DNA of 64,000 bases from UBA1660 sp964462035. GTDB taxonomy: Bacteria; Myxococcota_A; Polyangia; Polyangiales; Houyiibacteriaceae. The notes beneath the pieces are model-generated. The model did no database searches, was not told the origin of the DNA, and was given only the letters and a program-made list of their open reading frames with translations. The stretch is from the NCBI GenBank assembly GCA_964462035.1, contig CAYXAP010000001.1, positions 62,001 to 126,000 on the forward strand, in the 5' to 3' direction. Of this stretch, positions 25,723-33,676 are shown piece after piece. The translations under genes were made by a program, and so were the position numbers. Every line of letters begins with the position of its first letter. The stretch's first letter is position 1.

Positions 25723-25738
25723 TGGCCTCGACCTTGCA
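25723..25738 (+). promoter_or_regulatory. Sigma-54-type promoter upstream of the Flp pilin
   Basis: TGGCCTCGACCTTGCA has the -24 GG and -12 GC pairs at the right spacing (TGGC, then TTGCA) of sigma-54 promoters. It would start transcription near 25750, about 100 bases before the first pilin ATG. The rest of the 305-base gap from 25546 holds the hairpin at 25555 and no gene that I can support. Confidence 0.55.
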
Positions 25739-25850
25739 CTAGCTTCGGACGACGATACGAACGACCCAGAATCCCGGTGATTGCGGCCCCCGAGAGGCAT
25801 TGACTTCTCTCACAAGGACCGATAACCAAGCCGGGGCGGGATCACGGACG

Positions 25851-26033
25851 ATGCGCGTGGGAGAGAACGAGAAGACGTTGTTGGAGGACGAGGCGGGAGT
25901 CGCCTTCGTCGAGTACATCGTCATCTCGTTGTTCATCACCATCCTCGCGGCGGCCGCGATCCTGGTGCTCGGGATCCCCCTGCTCCGCATGTACGACTGG
26001 GGTGTCTCCTGGATTCTGATTCCCGTACCCTGA
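25851..26033 (+). CDS. Flp-family type IVb pilin-like protein (1)
   Basis: The 60-residue protein has a short leader ending in EDEAG and then VAFVEYIVISLFITILAAAA, a hydrophobic N-helix with Glu at +5 after Gly and Tyr at +6. This is the Flp prepilin signature, and a TadV-type peptidase would cut after the Gly. It is unusual in having a proline-ended tail (WILIPVP) and little outside the helix, so it may be a minor or pseudo-pilin. The start may be ATG 25851 or the in-frame TTG 25800. Confidence 0.75.
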   Translation: MRVGENEKTLLEDEAGVAFVEYIVISLFITILAAAAILVLGIPLLRMYDWGVSWILIPVP

Positions 26034-26103
26034 ACGACCATGGCCCTTCGCTGGGGGGCCGTAGAAAACGACCCGGCGCGAGCCGGAAATGAGAGGAACG
26101 CAA

Positions 26104-26316
26104 ATGGACAACCTGATGAAGCACTGGATCGACCTCAAGACCCGCATCGAAGAGCTCCGCAAGGACCAGGCTGGTCTGTCGACCGTCGAGTACATCATCA
26201 TCCTGATTCTCATTGCCGTCGTCGCGATCGCGCTGTGGCAGCAGTTCGGTGATGCCGTGACGTCGCGTATCCAGGAGGGTACGGACGCGATCAACGGCAT
26301 GCCGAGCGGTGGCTGA
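26104..26316 (+). CDS. flp: Flp-family pilin (2), likely major subunit
   Basis: The 70-residue product has a leader of about 27 residues ending in KDQAG. The mature helix LSTVEYIIILILIAVVAIAL follows, with Glu at +5 and Tyr at +6, and then a polar tail with Gly/Ser at the end. A GAGGAA ribosome-binding site sits about seven bases before ATG 26104. It is the closer match to a standard Flp major pilin. It sits between the first pilin and the prepilin peptidase. Confidence 0.85.
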   Translation: MDNLMKHWIDLKTRIEELRKDQAGLSTVEYIIILILIAVVAIALWQQFGDAVTSRIQEGTDAINGMPSGG

Positions 26317-26325
26317 CGCCTAGCG

Positions 26326-26871
26326 ATGCTCCAGCTCCCGGCTGCGTACGAGCTGTACGGGATCGCGGCGGCCCTCGGCCTTGCCTTGACCGCCGCGATC
26401 ACGGACTGGCGTAAGGGAGAGATACCCAACTGGCTGACTCTCCCGCCACTCGTCGTAGCTCCCGTCGTGTACGGGATCTTGCTCGGCAAGATGGGAGCGA
26501 TCGCATCGGTGTTGGGCATCATCTTCTGTGGGCTCCCCACCCTCGTCCTGTGGTGGCAGGGGGGGATCGGCGGCGGTGACGTGAAGCTCGTGGCGGCGAT
26601 CGGCGCCACTGCGGGAATCATGGCCGGGCTCGAGATCGAGCTCGTCGCCTTCGTCGTCGCTGCGCTCTATGCCCTCGGAAGACTCGCCTGGGAGGGAAAG
26701 CTCCTGCGAACGCTGGGCAACACCCTCTTCCTCGCGCTCAACCCACTCCTCCCGAAGAAGTGGCGGCGCAAGGTGAGCCCGAGCCTGATGAACACCGTGC
26801 GATTGGGTGGGGCGTTCCTGGCCGCGACCATCCTGTCCTTTCTGGTCCGGCAACCGAACCTCTACTCCTGA
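26326..26871 (+). CDS. tadV: Prepilin peptidase, TadV/CpaA type
   Basis: This 181-residue A24-type aspartic peptidase has the two catalytic aspartates, one in AAITDWRKGEIPNWLT and one in GIGGGDVKLVAAIG, and about five membrane segments. It lacks the N-terminal methylase domain of PilD, as expected for TadV/CpaA. It should cut the two upstream pilins and the TadE-like proteins at Gly|x-x-x-x-Glu sites. It begins nine bases after the Flp gene. Confidence 0.9.
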   Translation: MLQLPAAYELYGIAAALGLALTAAITDWRKGEIPNWLTLPPLVVAPVVYGILLGKMGAIASVLGIIFCGLPTLVLWWQGGIGGGDVKLVAAIGATAGIMAGLEIELVAFVVAALYALGRLAWEGKLLRTLGNTLFLALNPLLPKKWRRKVSPSLMNTVRLGGAFLAATILSFLVRQPNLYS

Positions 26872-26968
26872 GCCCGACCACGCGGGCGAACCGAGCGGCT
26901 CCTCTCGAGCCAACACCCACCACGGAGCCCACCGGCTCCTCGACCCGAAACCGAGCAACCTCGAGCCC

Positions 26969-27859
26969 ATGCGACGAAGAAGTCTTGCAGACGATCAGCG
27001 CGCGGCGGTCTACGTCGAGTTCCTCGTCGTCTTCATGCCGCTGTTCATGCTCTTCTTGGGCCTGACGCAGACGTCGCTGCTCTTCACCGGGAAGATCGTC
27101 GTTCAGCACGCCGCCGACGCGGCGTGCCGTTCGGCGATCGTGGTGCTCCCGGACGACCCGGGGAAGTACGACGGCCGGGCCAAGAACCAGATCGAGTTCA
27201 ACGAGGTGACGCTGGGCGGCGGTGGCGTCCAGGACGCGGTCGAGGGCATCGCGAACCTCCTCGGCATCGACCTCCCGACCAACCTCCTCGCGAACGGCGA
27301 CCCGCGACTGAACCGGATCCGCCTCGCGGCCTTCCGGCCCCTGCTGGCGATCATCCCTCCACCGGATGCGGTCTTCGACCTGGACAACCCCATGTCGCTG
27401 AGCCGCTACGCACCCGGGGAGGGCGAGTCCGCGCAGAGCGTGCTGATCGCGGTCGGTCACGGCCGCGGCATGGCCGCCGCGGGCAAACGCTTCGCGGCGG
27501 GTCTCCTCTATCTCTCCCAGGCCGCTGCGGTGACGTTCCCGAGCGGTCCGGGCGCCGGTGGGGTCAACACCTCCGGCACCCAGGACTTCGCGTACTCGCG
27601 CGGATCGCACCTGCCGCTGACCACACGGGTCAGCTACTCGTATCCGTGCCTGGTTCCCGGCGCCGCTCAGATCATGTGCGACAGCTGGGGTGAGCTCTCG
27701 GGCAACCAGGCCGAGGGCTGGAACGAGATGAACGGCGCCCTCGCGCGCGGCGTCGCGCTGCTGAACGGCGGCGGCGTCTACTACATCCTCCGCGCGGACG
27801 CGACGCTCACCTACCAGGGCGCCGAGTACCAGTACCGTAGCGAGCAGGAGGGCGGCTGA
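26969..27859 (+). CDS. TadE-like pseudopilin
   Basis: From ATG 26969 the 296-residue protein begins RRRSLADDQRAAVYVEFLVVFMPLFM, a TadE-type N-helix with Glu at +5 of a probable prepilin site. A large extracellular domain follows with ordered loops and a Cys pair (YPCLVPGAAQIMCDSWG). It is longer than usual TadE (about 150-200 residues). Its stop overlaps the next start by one base (TGATG), so it is coupled to the TadG-like gene. It is a minor pseudopilin, probably at the pilus tip or base. Confidence 0.78.
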   Translation: MRRRSLADDQRAAVYVEFLVVFMPLFMLFLGLTQTSLLFTGKIVVQHAADAACRSAIVVLPDDPGKYDGRAKNQIEFNEVTLGGGGVQDAVEGIANLLGIDLPTNLLANGDPRLNRIRLAAFRPLLAIIPPPDAVFDLDNPMSLSRYAPGEGESAQSVLIAVGHGRGMAAAGKRFAAGLLYLSQAAAVTFPSGPGAGGVNTSGTQDFAYSRGSHLPLTTRVSYSYPCLVPGAAQIMCDSWGELSGNQAEGWNEMNGALARGVALLNGGGVYYILRADATLTYQGAEYQYRSEQEGG

Positions 27860-30081
27860 TGGCCCTCATCCATCGCTTGCTCGCCCAGACGAGCTCCGGC
27901 CCTCGAGTCGAAGACGACCCCCCCGAAGAGCGCCGGTCGCTGCTGGCGGACAAGAGCGGCGCCGTGCTGCTCATGGGCCTCTTCATGTGTGTCTTCCTCG
28001 TGGGGATGCTCTACTACCTGGTCGGTCTCACCGACAACATCCTCTTCCGCGAGCACATGCAGGACGCGTCGGACACCGGCGCCTTCGCGGCCGCCGTGAC
28101 CAACGCCCGCGGAATGAACCTCATCGTCCTGCTGAACCTGATCATGGCGATCGTCGTCGCCATCGTGATCATGCTTCGGATGATCCAGATGATCATCACC
28201 GCGGCGTTCGCGATCGCGGCGGTGGTGGGCATCTTCTGCGGTGGCTGCACCGCGCCCGCGGTCGCTTGGCTGAAGACCGCCGAGAGCTCGGTCCGGAACA
28301 TCACCAACCGGGTCGAAGAGATTGCCCAGCGCATCGTCAGGGTCTGCCACCAAGGGCAGAACGCCATCTCCTACGCGTGGCCGGTGATCGGTCAGGCGCG
28401 GTCCTATCAGGCGGTCGCCGAAGGACCCTTCCAGCCTCCCGCGACGATCGGAGTCGCCTTCCCCGTCTACGCCACGCTGCCGGTCGAGGATCACACCTTC
28501 AAGGAGACCTGCGACCGAGGTAAGCCCTTCGCGACCAGTCTGGTCTCCGAGCCCTTCCGCATCCTCCCGGTAATCGGCGATCCCGTGGCCGACTTCATCT
28601 CCGGCGCCGTTGGCGGGCTCTACGACTTCTTCGCTGCCGTCTATTGCGGTTCGGGGGACCCTGGGGAGCCACCCTGCTTCGACCAGGAACAGGCCTATCC
28701 ACAGGACTCGAACACCAAGGCGTGCGCGGACCAATGTCAGGGTGAGTCCGCAGGCGTGGGGGTCTGCGCGCCTTGCACCGCCGGCTTCGGCACCGCGGCG
28801 TGTGACGAGGCGTTGAGCCAGGCGTGCCACGACTCCGTCCAGACCAACAACATCACCAGCCCCAACTACTGCCCGCCGGAGAACATCAGCAGCACCGATG
28901 GCTCGTGCTCCGGTGGCCGGATCACGTTCGAGGGCTGCCAGGACCCCGACCGTCGGACCGAGACTCGCGTCGAAGACCGACCCGACAGCGGCGACTACGA
29001 CGTGGTCGACTCCCGGCCGCTCTGCACGCAGCGCACCCAGCTCGCGCTCAGCCAGTGCCGCTCCGGCGACGTCGAGAAGTATCAGTACGCGCGGGAGCGC
29101 CGCTTCATCGTCTGGTGGGGTGAGCGATCGCCCGATGGCACGACCTGCACCATCCGCTCGCAGGCACTCGACCCGGGCGACGACCGTGTCCGCGCCAGCC
29201 GGGAATACACGGTCGAAGAGAGCGGCTCCGCGCCGCCCGACTGCCGCGGTTTCGGCGGCAGCTTCGGCCCGCTCTCGTCGACTGCCACGCATCCGGACGG
29301 CTCGCTCCGCTATCCGTGGGACGCGGCGTGCACCTACGACACGCCGAGGAACTGGGGCACCGCGCCGCCCGACGTGGTGGGGACCAGCTTCGCCGATCTC
29401 GGCTATCGAACCGCCTGCACCACGACCCTCCCGAGCACCATCGAGTCGGCCATCAACTCGCTCAACGCTGGGGTGGAGCGAAACAACCACTGGGCCGAGG
29501 TCCGGATGACCTCCGAGATCTACGGCTGCGTGAAGAACGACAAGATCTGCGTCGACGCGGACTCGGTCACCCGCCCCGCCGAAGGGTCCTGGAGGCCCCC
29601 CAAGCAGGTCTGCCGCTTCGGTCGCGGCACCACCCTCTTCTCTTCCTCGTGCCCCGAGCGTGAAGGCGACGCGGGTGAGCTCATGCTCGGTGACCAGGAC
29701 TTCCAGATGCGCACGGTGGTCTTCGGTGAAGCTCCGCCTGGGGTCGGCCGGGACGGTGTCCGGATCGCGGCTTGGGGCGAGGACGAAGCCAACGGCGTCG
29801 CCGACGCTGCCCAGGCCGTCGCCCGCCTCAGCCTCGCTCAGGCCGAGTTCTACTGGGATCAAGACGAGGATTGGCGCGACAGCAACTTCGAACGCTCGCT
29901 CAACCGTGGCCGCGTCGAGTGGATGTGGGACATGGCGTGGCGAGCCCGCCTCCGCCGTATCGCATTCACCGATGGTGACGCCGCCAACCAGTCGTGCGGC
30001 TCGCAAGGCGCCGACTGTTCCGGCTTCAACAGCTTCTTGAGCTCCGTCGGCGGAGCCTTGGACGAGTTCTTCCTCCACTGA
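27859..30081 (+). CDS. Very large Cys-rich TadG-like protein
   Basis: The 740-residue product starts with a TadG-type N-helix (GAVLLMGLFMCVFLVGMLYY) followed by DASDTGAFAAAVTNARGMN, the common Tad-G-like stretch. Two further hydrophobic segments lie in residues 93-135. A 600-residue region rich in Cys follows, about 30 of them, often as CxxC or spaced pairs (CADQCQGESAGVGVCAPC). Such size and Cys content are unusual for TadG. The domain should be extracellular and disulfide-bonded, consistent with an adhesin or effector-like tip. It is coupled on both sides. Confidence 0.75.
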   Translation: MALIHRLLAQTSSGPRVEDDPPEERRSLLADKSGAVLLMGLFMCVFLVGMLYYLVGLTDNILFREHMQDASDTGAFAAAVTNARGMNLIVLLNLIMAIVVAIVIMLRMIQMIITAAFAIAAVVGIFCGGCTAPAVAWLKTAESSVRNITNRVEEIAQRIVRVCHQGQNAISYAWPVIGQARSYQAVAEGPFQPPATIGVAFPVYATLPVEDHTFKETCDRGKPFATSLVSEPFRILPVIGDPVADFISGAVGGLYDFFAAVYCGSGDPGEPPCFDQEQAYPQDSNTKACADQCQGESAGVGVCAPCTAGFGTAACDEALSQACHDSVQTNNITSPNYCPPENISSTDGSCSGGRITFEGCQDPDRRTETRVEDRPDSGDYDVVDSRPLCTQRTQLALSQCRSGDVEKYQYARERRFIVWWGERSPDGTTCTIRSQALDPGDDRVRASREYTVEESGSAPPDCRGFGGSFGPLSSTATHPDGSLRYPWDAACTYDTPRNWGTAPPDVVGTSFADLGYRTACTTTLPSTIESAINSLNAGVERNNHWAEVRMTSEIYGCVKNDKICVDADSVTRPAEGSWRPPKQVCRFGRGTTLFSSSCPEREGDAGELMLGDQDFQMRTVVFGEAPPGVGRDGVRIAAWGEDEANGVADAAQAVARLSLAQAEFYWDQDEDWRDSNFERSLNRGRVEWMWDMAWRARLRRIAFTDGDAANQSCGSQGADCSGFNSFLSSVGGALDEFFLH

Positions 30082-30083
30082 CC

Positions 30084-30635
30084 ATGTCTCTCGAACCCAA
30101 GAAGACGAAGCGCTCTCTGCTCGCTCTCCTGCGGGATACGCGGGGGGCCGCGTACGCCGAAGCGGTCATCGTGCTCCCGGTGCTGATCACCATCCTCTGG
30201 GGCAACTACCTGATCATGGGCGCGGGCTCCTCCAAGCTCGAGGCCATGAACGACGTGCGCCGCGTGGCGTGGGAAGCTTCCAACACTCCGTCCGAGTGCG
30301 AGGAGAGCAGCGACCCCGACGGTGCCGATCGTTTCGACGGCGGCGGAGTGGTCACCACCTTGCTCGGCTGGATGGATCTGGCCCAGGGCATTCCGATCGT
30401 GGGCGACTTCCTCGCCGATTTCTTCGGCGTCCCGCACGTGCCCAGCCCGGCGTCCGTGAGTTACGAGATCCCCGGTGCGTTCGGCGGAGGCACCGGCACG
30501 TCCACGGCCGAGTACATGGTCATGTGCAACACGGAGCGAAAGACCATCAGCACGATGCTCAGACGGGCGTTCTGTGACTTGGTCGATTCGTTCGGGGGCA
30601 TTCCGCCCTTCCTGTCGGGGATGTGCTCGTCATGA
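30084..30635 (+). CDS. TadE/TadF-like pseudopilin
   Basis: The 183-residue product from ATG 30084 has a basic leader and then LLRDTRGAAYAEAVIVLPVL, with Glu at +5 after Gly as in TadE/TadF proteins. A Cys-containing domain of about 120 residues follows. It lies two bases after the TadG-like stop and overlaps the next gene by four bases (ATGA). It is likely another minor pseudopilin of the machine. Confidence 0.75.
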   Translation: MSLEPKKTKRSLLALLRDTRGAAYAEAVIVLPVLITILWGNYLIMGAGSSKLEAMNDVRRVAWEASNTPSECEESSDPDGADRFDGGGVVTTLLGWMDLAQGIPIVGDFLADFFGVPHVPSPASVSYEIPGAFGGGTGTSTAEYMVMCNTERKTISTMLRRAFCDLVDSFGGIPPFLSGMCSS

Positions 30636-31600
30636 GCGCTCGCAAACCTCGCGAGGGCTTCTTCCGTCGCTCTCTCCGGCTCGTCCCGAAGGTGCTCCGG
30701 CTCGCGGTGTTCATCGTCTTCGCCTGGGTGGTCGCCGTGGTCTGGGCTGCGAACCGGGTCGAGGCCGAGGTGCAGGAGATCATGCTCGGCCTCGGCGGTG
30801 AGATGATGCAGATGCCGGACGCCGACACCGGCCGGCTGCGGCAGATGAACTTCAATGGCGCACCCATCCAGTTTCGGACCTCGCACACCGACAAGCCGAT
30901 GGCCGAGGTGCTCGACTACTTCGAGGGCCGCTGCCAGGAGCGGGACGGTCGGCTGGCCGAGCAGCTCGAGGAGCTGATGGAGCAGGAGCCACGGCTCGAG
31001 GGGCTCGACCCCGAAGAGCTCGACGGCACGATGCGCTTCGATACCAGCCAGCGTGGCTACGTCGCCTGCCTCGACATGGGCGAGGAACGGCAGGACCACG
31101 AGGACATCATCAATCGGGTCGGCGAGTTCATCCAGACCGGCGACATCGCCGACGTCGGCCACATGCGATACCTCTACGCGCAGCGCGTCGAGGACGACCA
31201 GACCTTCTTCGTCACCGTCTTCAGTGACCACCCGGTCAACATCTACGAGATGTTCCCCACCGAAGGCGACGCTCCGGGCCGCGATCCCGAGGACGTCGCC
31301 CGCCCGCCGGGGGCCCGGCGCCTCCTGAGCGCCTGGGAAGACGGCAAGCCCTACGGCATGTTCGTCTACACCGACGGCGGAGGCAGCTCCGCCGAGGCGA
31401 CCGAAGAGACCTACCGCACCGAGCTCATGCCGGAGCGTGGTTGGGCCCAGGTCCAGCTCCGCGACGGCGAGCGCGTCCAGGTCGACGGGACCTACACCAG
31501 CGTCTGGGAGAAGGGCGAGCGGCTCGTGACCCTGGTCTTCGCCGAGTCGGAGCAGGGCGAGACCACCACCTCCATCCTGACTTCGGACGAAGAGCCGTAG
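30632..31600 (+). CDS. Tad-cluster protein of unknown function, single membrane anchor
   Basis: The 322-residue protein has one N-terminal membrane helix (VLRLAVFIVFAWVVAVVWAA). A periplasmic domain of mixed strands and helices follows, rich in acidic residues, with one segment (MRYLYAQRVEDDQTFFVTVFSDHP) of clear beta pattern. Its start overlaps the preceding stop by four bases (ATGA). I recognise no family. The position between the pseudopilins and CpaB suggests a periplasmic assembly part. Confidence 0.6.
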   Translation: MSARKPREGFFRRSLRLVPKVLRLAVFIVFAWVVAVVWAANRVEAEVQEIMLGLGGEMMQMPDADTGRLRQMNFNGAPIQFRTSHTDKPMAEVLDYFEGRCQERDGRLAEQLEELMEQEPRLEGLDPEELDGTMRFDTSQRGYVACLDMGEERQDHEDIINRVGEFIQTGDIADVGHMRYLYAQRVEDDQTFFVTVFSDHPVNIYEMFPTEGDAPGRDPEDVARPPGARRLLSAWEDGKPYGMFVYTDGGGSSAEATEETYRTELMPERGWAQVQLRDGERVQVDGTYTSVWEKGERLVTLVFAESEQGETTTSILTSDEEP

Positions 31601-31669
31601 CGAGTGCCGAACTCCATCCCCCACACGGGTGGGGATCGATGGTAGGCTCCCCGCGAGGCCCGAGGAGAC

Positions 31670-32449
31670 ATGAACCGTAAGGCTCTGATCGCGGGGATCG
31701 TGGTTGCAGGGTTGGGCGTAGGCCTGCTCTTCTTCTACATGCGCCGCTACGAACACGAAGTGTCCGGTGGGACACCCGTCGAGGTGCTGATGGTGACGAG
31801 CGATCTCGCCATCGGTGAGCCGCTGACCGCGGACCGCATGGCGGTTCGTCCAGTGCCCCAACGCTACGTGGAGGACCGCCACATCCTGGCGTCCGACCGC
31901 GACAAGGTGATGGGCATCCGGTTGGCGACCTCGCTCCGGGCGAACCAGTCCCTGCTCTGGACGGATTTGGCGACCGCTTTCGACGGCCGCCGCGACCTCT
32001 CGAACCTTCTGCGTGAAGGGATGCGCGCGCTGACCATCGGTGTCGGCCGGACGAGCGCCATCGTGGAGCTGCTCCGCCCTGGAGATCGCGTCGACGTGCT
32101 CTTCACCTCCCAGCGGCCCGGCACCGAGGACGAGATGGTCACCATCACGCTCCTGCAGAACGTGCTCGTCCTGGCCGTGGGCGAGGACACGGGCGGCGAG
32201 GACAACGAGGAAGACGAGCGCCGCACCCGCGACGTGAGCGTCGCCGTGACCATGGAGCAGGCCACCTTGCTGGCCCACGCTCGCACCCGCGGTCAGCTGG
32301 AGCTGACCCTCCGTAACCCCGAGGACATCGAGCTGGTCGAGGACCTGGGGGAGACGACGGACAACGACCTGATCGAACCCGAGCAGCGCCGTCGCATTCA
32401 GCGCCGCCAACCCCGAGAAACGGAGCCGAGCATTGAACGGATCGATTGA
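31670..32449 (+). CDS. cpaB: CpaB/RcpC-type pilus assembly protein
   Basis: The 259-residue protein has one N-terminal membrane helix and a SAF-like domain (residues about 38-110, GTPVEVLMVTSDLAIGEPLT; ILASDRDKVMGIRLATSLRANQ). The CpaB/RcpC domain follows (RALTIGVGRTSAIVELLRPGDRVDVLFT). It is the periplasmic partner of the secretin in Tad systems. It starts 69 bases after the unknown gene, the only sizeable gap in the first half of the cluster, so a second promoter here is possible. Its tail overlaps the secretin gene. Confidence 0.88.
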   Translation: MNRKALIAGIVVAGLGVGLLFFYMRRYEHEVSGGTPVEVLMVTSDLAIGEPLTADRMAVRPVPQRYVEDRHILASDRDKVMGIRLATSLRANQSLLWTDLATAFDGRRDLSNLLREGMRALTIGVGRTSAIVELLRPGDRVDVLFTSQRPGTEDEMVTITLLQNVLVLAVGEDTGGEDNEEDERRTRDVSVAVTMEQATLLAHARTRGQLELTLRNPEDIELVEDLGETTDNDLIEPEQRRRIQRRQPRETEPSIERID

Positions 32450-33626
32450 CCGAGCGCGAGCCAGGTTGCTCGCACCGTTGCTCGCGGGTCTCTGTCTGGC
32501 CCTGGCCGCCCCGGCGGCCGCGCAGGACACCCGTGAGGTGAGCGTGAAGGTCGGTGAGCAGACCAGCATCTCTGCCGCCGGCGTTCAGAGCTACTCCGAG
32601 GGCGTCCGCGGCGTCGCCGACGTTCGCCTGACCAACGACCAGACCCGCTTCGTCATCGTGGGCGAGCGGGTCGGCTCGACCTCGCTTCTGCTCATCATGG
32701 AAGACGGGACGCAGGTCCAGTACCGGATCGAGGTCATCGACGACAGCCAGCCCGCCAGCGCGCAGGGCCCAGGGGTCGGACAGCGGGAGAACATTCGCCT
32801 CGACCTCTACTTCGTTCGAGTCGAGGACACCTACAGCCACGCGATCGGCATCGGCTTCCCCGGGTCGATCGGCGGCAACGACAGCGAGCTGCGGACCACG
32901 GTCGACTACGACCGATCGGTCACCGGCGGCGTGGTCGAGCCCATCGAGCACGGCACTCGGCTGCAGCTGGTGCACAACGCCATCCTCCCCCGGATCGACA
33001 TCGCCCAGGCCAACGGTTGGGCGCGGGTCTACCGGCAGGCCGCGCTGATCACCGCCAACGGCGTCCAGGCCGAGTTCAACGCCGGTGGGCAGCTCAACGT
33101 CGCCGTCCAGAGCGGCGTCCAGGGCACCCTCCAGCAGATCAACTTCGGCACCAAGCTCACCTGTCTGCCGCGCTTCGACCCGGAGACGCAGCGCATCGAG
33201 CTCCAGATCAACGCCGAGATCGCCGACCTCTCGGATGACCGTGGCACCGGCGTGCCGGGCCTCACCATCCAGAGCGTCACCACGAACGTGAACCTCGGCC
33301 TCGGCGAGTCGATCGTCCTGGGTGGCTTCATCGCGCAGTCGGAGACTCGCTCCCGCACCGGTCTGCCCGGTCTGAGCCAGATCCCGATCCTCGGTGCGCT
33401 CTTCGGCACCCACGCCCGCCGCTACGAGGCGAGCGAGGGGCTGATGTTCATCGTGCCCAGCGTGGTCGACGCGGTGCCCCTCACTCAGCGCAACCGCATC
33501 GAAGAGCTCATCCGCTACTACGAGGACTACGACGGCGACATCGACGAGGTCGACATCCTCGACCACCCCCGGACCAGCCGAGGCGCGACCCCGCCGCCGG
33601 CAGCGACGGAGGAAGACGGCGACTGA
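32433..33626 (+). CDS. cpaC: CpaC/RcpA-type secretin
   Basis: The 397-residue outer-membrane secretin has a signal peptide (LLAPLLAGLCLALAAPAAA). N-terminal domains include a BON-like or pilus-N pattern (VRGVADVRLTNDQTRFVIVG). The secretin domain carries the conserved LGLGESIVLGGFI and GLPGLSQIPILGALFG motifs. The TTG at 32433 lies inside the cpaB tail, with GGAG a few bases before it. It is somewhat short for the family, which supports a minimal pore without long N-domains. It forms the exit channel for the pilus. Confidence 0.88.
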   Translation: MNGSIDRARARLLAPLLAGLCLALAAPAAAQDTREVSVKVGEQTSISAAGVQSYSEGVRGVADVRLTNDQTRFVIVGERVGSTSLLLIMEDGTQVQYRIEVIDDSQPASAQGPGVGQRENIRLDLYFVRVEDTYSHAIGIGFPGSIGGNDSELRTTVDYDRSVTGGVVEPIEHGTRLQLVHNAILPRIDIAQANGWARVYRQAALITANGVQAEFNAGGQLNVAVQSGVQGTLQQINFGTKLTCLPRFDPETQRIELQINAEIADLSDDRGTGVPGLTIQSVTTNVNLGLGESIVLGGFIAQSETRSRTGLPGLSQIPILGALFGTHARRYEASEGLMFIVPSVVDAVPLTQRNRIEELIRYYEDYDGDIDEVDILDHPRTSRGATPPPAATEEDGD

Positions 33627-33676
33627 GCCGTCGACGGTCGGTATGAACTCGAGCGCATCGGCGTGAAAGGAGCCGG

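Noticed and set aside
27811..30078. A 755-codon minus-strand frame opposite the TadG-like gene
   Set aside because: The plus-strand gene is coupled to its neighbours and has a TadG N-terminus; the opposite frame has no recognisable feature.
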